This document shows positions 6,360 to 11,309 of a stretch of 11,309 nucleotides of DNA, piece by piece. Both the position numbers and the translations under genes were made by a program. The stretch lies in the NCBI GenBank assembly GCA_903842475.1, contig CAIMMA010000007.1, positions 1 to 11,309 on the forward strand. Direction: 5' to 3'. Under the pieces are notes generated by a model. It saw nothing but the letters and a program-made list of their open reading frames with translations. It did not search any database and was not told the origin of the DNA. This DNA is from an uncultured bacterium. Its GTDB lineage: Bacteria; Desulfobacterota; Desulfobulbia; Desulfobulbales; Desulfobulbaceae. Every line of letters begins with the position of its first letter. Position 1 is the first letter of the stretch.

Positions 6360-7786
6360 CAGCGAAAACTCCTTGATTCGAGGTGATAGCGCCGCAGCAG
6401 GCGCTGGAAGGCTTGCCGTTCCATGTCGCAGCTGCGGGCCGCCAGGGTGACGTTGCCCCCCGCCGCCTCCAGGGCCTCGGCAAGATAAGCAACATTGAAC
6501 CTGTGGAGCAGGGCGGTTTTTGCCTCACGATAAGACAATCGCCCGGTGGACGGCGGCAGGTGCCCTTGCTCTTGGAATGCTTCCTCGCCAAACGACCCGA
6601 GGGCACCCTGCTCCTCCCACAAATCGCTTACTCCGATCAAATCTCCCGGGGCGAGCAGGACGGCACGGTTGACCACATTCTGCAATTCACGGACATTGCC
6701 CGGCCAAGGTCGCCGCATCAGCGCCTGAAGAGCCTCGGCGGTGAATTCCAGATTGCCGCGTCCGTGCTCCCGGCTGTAGTGTTCAAGAAAATGTTGGGCC
6801 AGCAGCGGAATATCGGCCGCCATCGCTGCCAGGCTCGGCATGGTGACAGTCATCACATTGAGCCGGTACAACAGATCTTCGCGAAACTCGCCCCGCCTGA
6901 TCTTGGCCTCGAGGTCCTGGTTGGTGGAGGCCACCACCCGAGCATCGACTTTAAATGTCTTGTTCTGCCCCAGGGGCTGCACTTCTTTTTCCTGAAGGAC
7001 CCGCAGCAGCTTGGTTTGCACCCCCACCGGGATATCGGCGATCTCATCAAGGAGGATGGTCGACCCCTCGGCCTCGACGAACAACCCGGCCTTATCCCGA
7101 TCGGCGCCGGTAAAGGCCCCCCGGTGGTAGCCGAACAGCTCACTCTCCAGGATATGCTCCGGCAGGGCCGGACAGTTGACCGTGATCATGGGCCGATCCG
7201 CCCGGTTCGACAGCGCGTGCAGCGCCTTGGCCGCCAACTCCTTGCCGGTGCCGGACTCGCCCCGAATGAGCACGGTGACATTGCTGCGGGCGACCCGGCC
7301 GAGCAGTTCCATTGTCTGCATCAACCGCCGCGAACGTCCGATGAACCCATGACGATGGTCCTGATCGCTCAAGCGGTTATGCAACTGCGTATTCTCACGC
7401 AGCAGGCGGGTGCGTTCGATCGCCCGACCGACGGTCCGGATGATGCGCTCGTTATCAAAGGGCTTTTCGATGAAATCGTAGGCCCCATCTTTCAGCGCCT
7501 GCACCGCCATTTCGATGGTGCCGTGGCCGGTCATCAGGATGGTGGTAACGGCCGGGTCGATGGCGGTCATCTGCCGGAGAAATTGCAGGCCGTCCATGCC
7601 CGGCATCTTAATATCGGTGAGCACCGCATCGGGGGGATCCGCATGAATTATCTCCAGGGCTTCCTCAGCGCAAACCGCCGTTTCCACTACGTAACCGCAC
7701 TTTTTCACCAGCACCTTGGCGAGCAGATTGAGCATATCGCGCTCATCGTCGACGATCAGCACCCTCTGTTGTTTGGTTTCGCCCAT
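6359..7786 (-). CDS. NtrC-family sigma-54-dependent response regulator
   Basis: 475 residues. Receiver domain (about 7-125) with D13-D14, phosphoacceptor D58 (LTDIKMP), T86 and K108. AAA+ domain (about 147-375) with Walker A GESGTGKE 176-183, the sigma-54-contacting GAFTGA loop 223-228 and Walker B TILLDEI 243-249. Fis-type helix-turn-helix at the C-terminus (about 430-470; GGNVTLAARSCDMERQAFQR). All motifs needed for phosphorylation-dependent, ATP-driven activation of sigma-54 polymerase are present. It starts at ATG 7786, nine bases after the phosphatase gene stops, without a clear ribosome binding site, so translation is probably coupled. No kinase is encoded in its own operon; the split kinase and the receiver/DHp genes downstream are the nearest candidates for its phosphate source. 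The sigma-54 promoter at 5695-5710 is its most obvious local target. Confidence 0.96.
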   Translation of the reverse strand: MGETKQQRVLIVDDERDMLNLLAKVLVKKCGYVVETAVCAEEALEIIHADPPDAVLTDIKMPGMDGLQFLRQMTAIDPAVTTILMTGHGTIEMAVQALKDGAYDFIEKPFDNERIIRTVGRAIERTRLLRENTQLHNRLSDQDHRHGFIGRSRRLMQTMELLGRVARSNVTVLIRGESGTGKELAAKALHALSNRADRPMITVNCPALPEHILESELFGYHRGAFTGADRDKAGLFVEAEGSTILLDEIADIPVGVQTKLLRVLQEKEVQPLGQNKTFKVDARVVASTNQDLEAKIRRGEFREDLLYRLNVMTVTMPSLAAMAADIPLLAQHFLEHYSREHGRGNLEFTAEALQALMRRPWPGNVRELQNVVNRAVLLAPGDLIGVSDLWEEQGALGSFGEEAFQEQGHLPPSTGRLSYREAKTALLHRFNVAYLAEALEAAGGNVTLAARSCDMERQAFQRLLRRYHLESRSFR

Positions 7787-7795
7787 ACGCTGATT

Positions 7796-8839
7796 TTACC
7801 CTTTTCCCGAGACCATTGCCTGGAAATAGAGCTGCACAAATTTTCCCGAAATGGTGTCCGCCGAGGAAAATCGAAGGTTCTCAGCGGGCGCTAATCTGCC
7901 GGTCAGCGACAGATAGGCCTCTTTCGAAAGTTCGGCTACGGCCACCACCATTTCCCGATACTGTTCTTCGCTGACCAAGCGGCCCCAATTCCGGCAACGC
8001 GGCGGACGATCGGCGAACACCAGACATTCTCCGGACTCCAGCAGCGGACAGGTCAGCCTCTCTTCAGGAAAGTCCGCCACCAGGGCCTCGGTCGTTAGGC
8101 CCGGATGCTGATGGTGCAATTCCTTCAATCGGCTCGCCAGGGCAAAGGCCCGCTCAATCACGAACTGACGCTGCTCCTGGCGCAGGGTTTTATTGATGGC
8201 TTGGCTGAGATGCATGCTTTCAATCAGCAATAATTCAAAGGGCTGATAACAGCACGCACTATCGCCATGGCCGCAACCTAAATCCGCAGCCTCGCCCGCC
8301 GCCTGCTTATCACAGCGGTTAATCAGTTGTTGATAGGCAAGGAGCAAGGGGGTGATGTCCATGCCCGGACGGTTGTCGATTTTTGGCGCCGCGGTCTGGA
8401 GCGGCCCCACCTGCTTGCCGTATTTTTTGAGGAAGCTGCGCTGCTCATAGGTGGCGGGGTTGGCATTCCGGCCCTTCATGGTTTTTTCCGCCAATTTGAA
8501 ATCAAACCCCCGGCGCAACAGATAGGCGGCAATAAAGGTACCGGTACGGCCATGGCCGAGCCGACAATGGACCAGTACTTTTTTATTGAGGTACACGGAC
8601 TCATCCAGCCAGTCCAGGGCCGTTTCCATGGCTGCCAGGTCAGGGGCGCATTCATCGACCACCGGCAGATAATAGACTTCAAACCCCGAACCTTCCTCGA
8701 TCCGGTGGAGATCGCAGAACTCCCCGCAGAGATTGACAATGGCGGTTATCCCCTGTTCCCGGAGACTGTCGAGTTCCTCGTAGGACATGGGGGCATGGCC
8801 GGTGGCCAGGTGTTCGGTAATCCAATTGAGTTCGTACAT
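7796..8839 (-). CDS. Dual-specificity phosphatase fused to a YkgJ-like cysteine-cluster domain
   Basis: 347 residues, soluble. Residues 1-145 are a dual-specificity/tyrosine phosphatase fold: the P-loop H91-C92-RLGHG-R98-T99-G fits HCx5R(S/T), with C92 as nucleophile, R98 binding phosphate, and D62 (VVDECAPD) well placed as general acid. After a linker (about 145-165), residues 170-285 carry C176, C189, C196-C197, then C264, C272 and RPPRC282R. This echoes the CC...C...C...RPxxCR plan of YkgJ proteins and predicts a metal or Fe-S site. The fusion suggests phosphatase activity gated by metal or redox state (inference). It starts at ATG 8839, three bases after the phosphotransferase stop, with no ribosome binding site visible, so translation is probably coupled. 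The substrate could be a phosphoprotein, a small molecule or the product of the upstream enzyme. Confidence 0.85.
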   Translation of the reverse strand: MYELNWITEHLATGHAPMSYEELDSLREQGITAIVNLCGEFCDLHRIEEGSGFEVYYLPVVDECAPDLAAMETALDWLDESVYLNKKVLVHCRLGHGRTGTFIAAYLLRRGFDFKLAEKTMKGRNANPATYEQRSFLKKYGKQVGPLQTAAPKIDNRPGMDITPLLLAYQQLINRCDKQAAGEAADLGCGHGDSACCYQPFELLLIESMHLSQAINKTLRQEQRQFVIERAFALASRLKELHHQHPGLTTEALVADFPEERLTCPLLESGECLVFADRPPRCRNWGRLVSEEQYREMVVAVAELSKEAYLSLTGRLAPAENLRFSSADTISGKFVQLYFQAMVSGKG

Positions 8840-8842
8840 AGG

Positions 8843-11284
8843 TTATTGATCGGCAGAGTCGGCAGGAGGATCGGCATGGCCGGCAAACCTGCCGGCCCCT
8901 TTGAAAAATTGTTCGGTATAGTGGTCGATATTCTCAGCCTGCAGCACCATGTCGAGCAACTTGGTCATGCCCAACAGGCGGCCGACTTCGGCAAGCAGCA
9001 CACACAGCTGGTCGGCCGAATAGCCGCTGACCCGGGCATCAAGCAGATCCCCCCGGATATTGACCTCAAACCCCAGGCGGCGGAAGATGCGATCAAGCAG
9101 GATAATCCTCGTCGATCGGCCCTGGTAATCGCCGCCGCCGCCCGCGAAACGGACCTGGCAGTAATTGGCCCTGGCCTCCGCACCGCAGAGACAGTCGACC
9201 AGGGTGAAATGAAAACCAAACCGCATGGTCAGATTGAGATAATCAGGGGTGAGGATCGCATAGGAAGCGTAATCCTTAGAGCTGCCACTGGCTACACCGC
9301 CAGACAGCGCCATATCGCCAAAGCCTTTCCAGTCAAAACTGAGGTGCGTCTGCCAGTCGATCTCCGGATGGCTGAGCCCCTGCCAGACAGCTGAAAAAGG
9401 TGGTGCCTTGAGGTGCTCCAGATTGATGGCCGCACCACCTTCGCCCCCATCCGTAAAAGCTCCGCCCACGTCCAGCAGGTAGATATCGAGCGGCAGGGGA
9501 GTCGCCAGTTTTCTGCACCGGGACGAACTGCCGGAGACGATATCGCCGAGACCGAACATGGCCTGCACCGCCTTTTCATGGGCATACCGAATGATATCAT
9601 GGAGCGAGCGGCAGGACTGGGGCCGAAAGGTGGTCGCCGTGGGATCGACCAGGTTCAGGGGGGTGATATAATCAAGCAAGGAGCGCAGTTTTCGCGAAAA
9701 AGCGGAGGCCACCGTGGTATTGGCCGCTGCTTTACGGGCCAACAGCGCCGCCACCCGGCCGGGATACACAACCCCGTTGCCTCCATCGACCGTGACCTCC
9801 AGACCGGCGGGCAACAGGGCCAGAGCCCCAGCCGCATCCACCAGCAGGGCCACCCCGAATTCCCGGCAAACCGTGGCGAAATGACCGGTGACCGAGCCTT
9901 GTTCGCAAATCACGGCTTCCAGCCTGCCGATGAAACGCACCAGAGAGGGGGGAATATGCCGGGTCACCAGCACCGCGCCCGGTGGCACGGTGGCGGTGTC
10001 CGCCGGGTCGAGGTGGTGGACGACGCCGCAACCGATGCCGCCGGCCGCCCGTTTGGCCCCGGTCAACAGCGGCTTGCCTGTCGGAAGCGCAACCGCGGAC
10101 ACAGGCAATGGCGAGGCCTCGATCTGGAGGGGACGCGATTGCAGGATAGCGAGTTGCTGGTCACGATCCAGGGCCCATTCGATATCCTGCGGCCCACCGA
10201 AGAAGGTCTCAAGCTCCCTGGCCATCGCCGCCAGACGCACGGCCTGTGCCTGATCAAGCGACAGCGATGACGCCTCGCCCACGGTAAGCGGCAACTCCTG
10301 CAGTTGGCCCTGGCGCACCACCAGTTGGTGGTGTTGCGATCCAGCTGCCATCTGCGACGGGGTTGCACTTTGCGCTGGAAAAACGAAGACATCCGGCACG
10401 GTCTCGCCACCCACCAGCGGCAACCCAAGCCCATGGATGCTATGGATCAGCAGGACATCGCCGCTACCGGCTGCAGCCGGGTCGCGGGTGTAGACCACTC
10501 CGCTGGCCACCGCATCAATCATCTCCAACACCAGTACCGCCATCGCGGCCTCCTCATCGCTGATTCCGGCATAGATTCGGTACAACAGGGCCTGGGGCGT
10601 ATATTTGGAAGCCAGCACCTCAAGATAAGCTGCCAGCAGTTCGTCCCGGCCAACGCCCAGGACCGAGTGGTACTGGCCGGCAAAACTAAGCAGGCCATCC
10701 TCGTGCAGCGCCGACGAACGCACCGCCACCCGTGGTGAGCCGTCTGCATGCAGGTCGGCCAGGCGATCGTATTGCGCCAGAACGGCCTGGGCGATCTGTT
10801 CGGGGATCGCCATCCGCCGCACCAGGGTCATCAGCGCCTGGGAAATTGCTTCCAGCTCTGCAGCGGATTCGGGATCGATGGCGGCCAGCAGCAGGTCGAG
10901 GGCCGGTCGCAGATGGTTATGCTCTACCAGAAAAGCATAGGTGGTGGCCGTGATGGTGAATCCGGCCGGAATCCGCCCTTTGCCAGCCTGTTTCAGGAGC
11001 AGCAAATTGGCACTTTTGCGGCCGATCAGGGCGCAATCGGTGCTGACATCGTGCCCAACGACGAAAGGCGGGATAAGGAACTGTTCGGGCGGGGCCAGCT
11101 GCAGCCGAACATAGAAATCGTATTTTTTGAAATAGTCGCGCAGACTGCCCGCCTGACCAGGGTGCATTTGTTCCAAAGCGGCGACCATGCCGGCGACCGC
11201 CTCGGCCATTTGCCGATAACGGCTCCGGGTGCGGGCTATATCTTCCCTCCTGCCCTCATGATAGAGTTCTTCAAATTCCGCCAT
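8843..11284 (-). CDS. PEP-synthase/PPDK-like phosphotransferase with a non-standard C-terminal domain
   Basis: 813 residues from ATG 11284. After an N-terminal helical region (1-75) comes a PPDK_N-type ATP-binding domain (about 80-390): IGRKSANL 87-94 (K90), PAGFTIT, VAVRSSALHEDG 186-197, SGVVYTRDPA 261-270, and DIEW...LQSRP 367-385. A swivelling phosphohistidine domain follows (about 400-510), with H468 in GSVTGHFATVCREFG, matching the T-[SC]-H-A consensus. In PEP synthase the next part is a TIM barrel binding PEP or pyruvate. Here residues about 520-800 are different (SKDYASYAILTPDYLNLTM..., C698, C700, C709) and lack the cysteine-containing active-site motif of PEP synthase. I infer ATP-dependent phosphoryl transfer via H468 to an unknown acceptor, as in rifampin phosphotransferase-like enzymes. 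It is not a standard PEP synthase. The frame stays open upstream to the window end with no ribosome binding site before this ATG, so the true start may be further upstream. Confidence 0.8.
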   Translation of the reverse strand: MAEFEELYHEGRREDIARTRSRYRQMAEAVAGMVAALEQMHPGQAGSLRDYFKKYDFYVRLQLAPPEQFLIPPFVVGHDVSTDCALIGRKSANLLLLKQAGKGRIPAGFTITATTYAFLVEHNHLRPALDLLLAAIDPESAAELEAISQALMTLVRRMAIPEQIAQAVLAQYDRLADLHADGSPRVAVRSSALHEDGLLSFAGQYHSVLGVGRDELLAAYLEVLASKYTPQALLYRIYAGISDEEAAMAVLVLEMIDAVASGVVYTRDPAAAGSGDVLLIHSIHGLGLPLVGGETVPDVFVFPAQSATPSQMAAGSQHHQLVVRQGQLQELPLTVGEASSLSLDQAQAVRLAAMARELETFFGGPQDIEWALDRDQQLAILQSRPLQIEASPLPVSAVALPTGKPLLTGAKRAAGGIGCGVVHHLDPADTATVPPGAVLVTRHIPPSLVRFIGRLEAVICEQGSVTGHFATVCREFGVALLVDAAGALALLPAGLEVTVDGGNGVVYPGRVAALLARKAAANTTVASAFSRKLRSLLDYITPLNLVDPTATTFRPQSCRSLHDIIRYAHEKAVQAMFGLGDIVSGSSSRCRKLATPLPLDIYLLDVGGAFTDGGEGGAAINLEHLKAPPFSAVWQGLSHPEIDWQTHLSFDWKGFGDMALSGGVASGSSKDYASYAILTPDYLNLTMRFGFHFTLVDCLCGAEARANYCQVRFAGGGGDYQGRSTRIILLDRIFRRLGFEVNIRGDLLDARVSGYSADQLCVLLAEVGRLLGMTKLLDMVLQAENIDHYTEQFFKGAGRFAGHADPPADSADQ

Positions 11285-11309
11285 CAGCTCATGGCTTCTG
11301 CTATCAAAG

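Noticed and set aside
6383..7894. Long plus-strand open frame (503 codons) opposite the sigma-54 regulator.
   Set aside because: It lies fully antisense to a gene with complete, correctly spaced REC, AAA+ and Fis motifs. Its translation shows no recognisable domain and is rich in the H, Q, G and R typical of a mirrored GC-rich gene.
8327..10270. Plus-strand open frames of 355 and 285 codons (8327-9394 and 9413-10270).
   Set aside because: Both are antisense to the phosphatase and phosphotransferase genes, have no family signature and have compositions expected of reverse-complement shadows.
1..11309. CRISPR arrays, tRNA or rRNA genes, insertion sequences, integrases, attachment sites.
   Set aside because: I found no regularly spaced repeats, no cloverleaf or rRNA motifs and no transposase or recombinase genes. 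The region looks like ordinary chromosomal operons.

Overview
The window is a gene-dense stretch of about 11.3 kb in which every gene I can support lies on the minus strand, so transcription runs from high to low coordinates. Gene content is dominated by signalling: a sigma-54-dependent response regulator, a membrane PAS histidine kinase, a single-domain receiver, a GAF-GAF-PAS protein with a kinase dimerisation domain but no ATPase domain, two YkgJ-type cysteine-cluster domains and a TauE/SafE-type membrane protein with a periplasmic head. From memory of these families, this mix is typical of Desulfobacterota (sulfate- or sulfur-metabolising delta-proteobacteria, perhaps a Desulfobulbales member). 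That placement is inference; no 16S or other taxonomic marker is present.

Region A (11284 to 5955, upstream operon). A PEP-synthase/PPDK-like phosphotransferase (8843-11284), a dual-specificity phosphatase fused to a YkgJ-like cysteine cluster (7796-8839), an NtrC-type regulator (6359-7786) and a stand-alone YkgJ protein (5955-6359) follow one another with gaps of 3 and 9 bases and a TGATG stop/start overlap. They look like one transcription unit. The first gene may begin outside the window.

Region B (5645 to 5954) is a 310-base non-coding, partly AT-rich spacer. It holds a near-consensus sigma-54 (-24/-12) promoter (5695-5710), a 17-bp palindrome about 100 bases upstream of the predicted transcription start (5788-5804), and a pair of A-tract direct repeats inside inverted arms (5821-5878).

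Region C (5644 to 1458, downstream operon). A small histidine-rich membrane protein overlaps a sensor kinase that is split into two reading frames at an (AG)4/(CT)4 dinucleotide repeat. A 123-residue receiver protein and the GAF-GAF-PAS-DHp protein lacking an ATPase domain follow.

Region D (1261 to 17) holds a secreted-head protein with only the first half of a TauE/SafE transporter. The frame stops 16 bases before the window edge.

Taken together (inference), the kinase, single-domain receiver, ATPase-less DHp protein and sigma-54 regulator are the parts list of a Spo0-style phosphorelay. The NtrC-type regulator from region A is a natural candidate to activate the sigma-54 promoter of region C. 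The phosphotransferase/phosphatase pair with cysteine-cluster domains in region A may be a separate, undescribed phosphate-transfer module under the same regulator.
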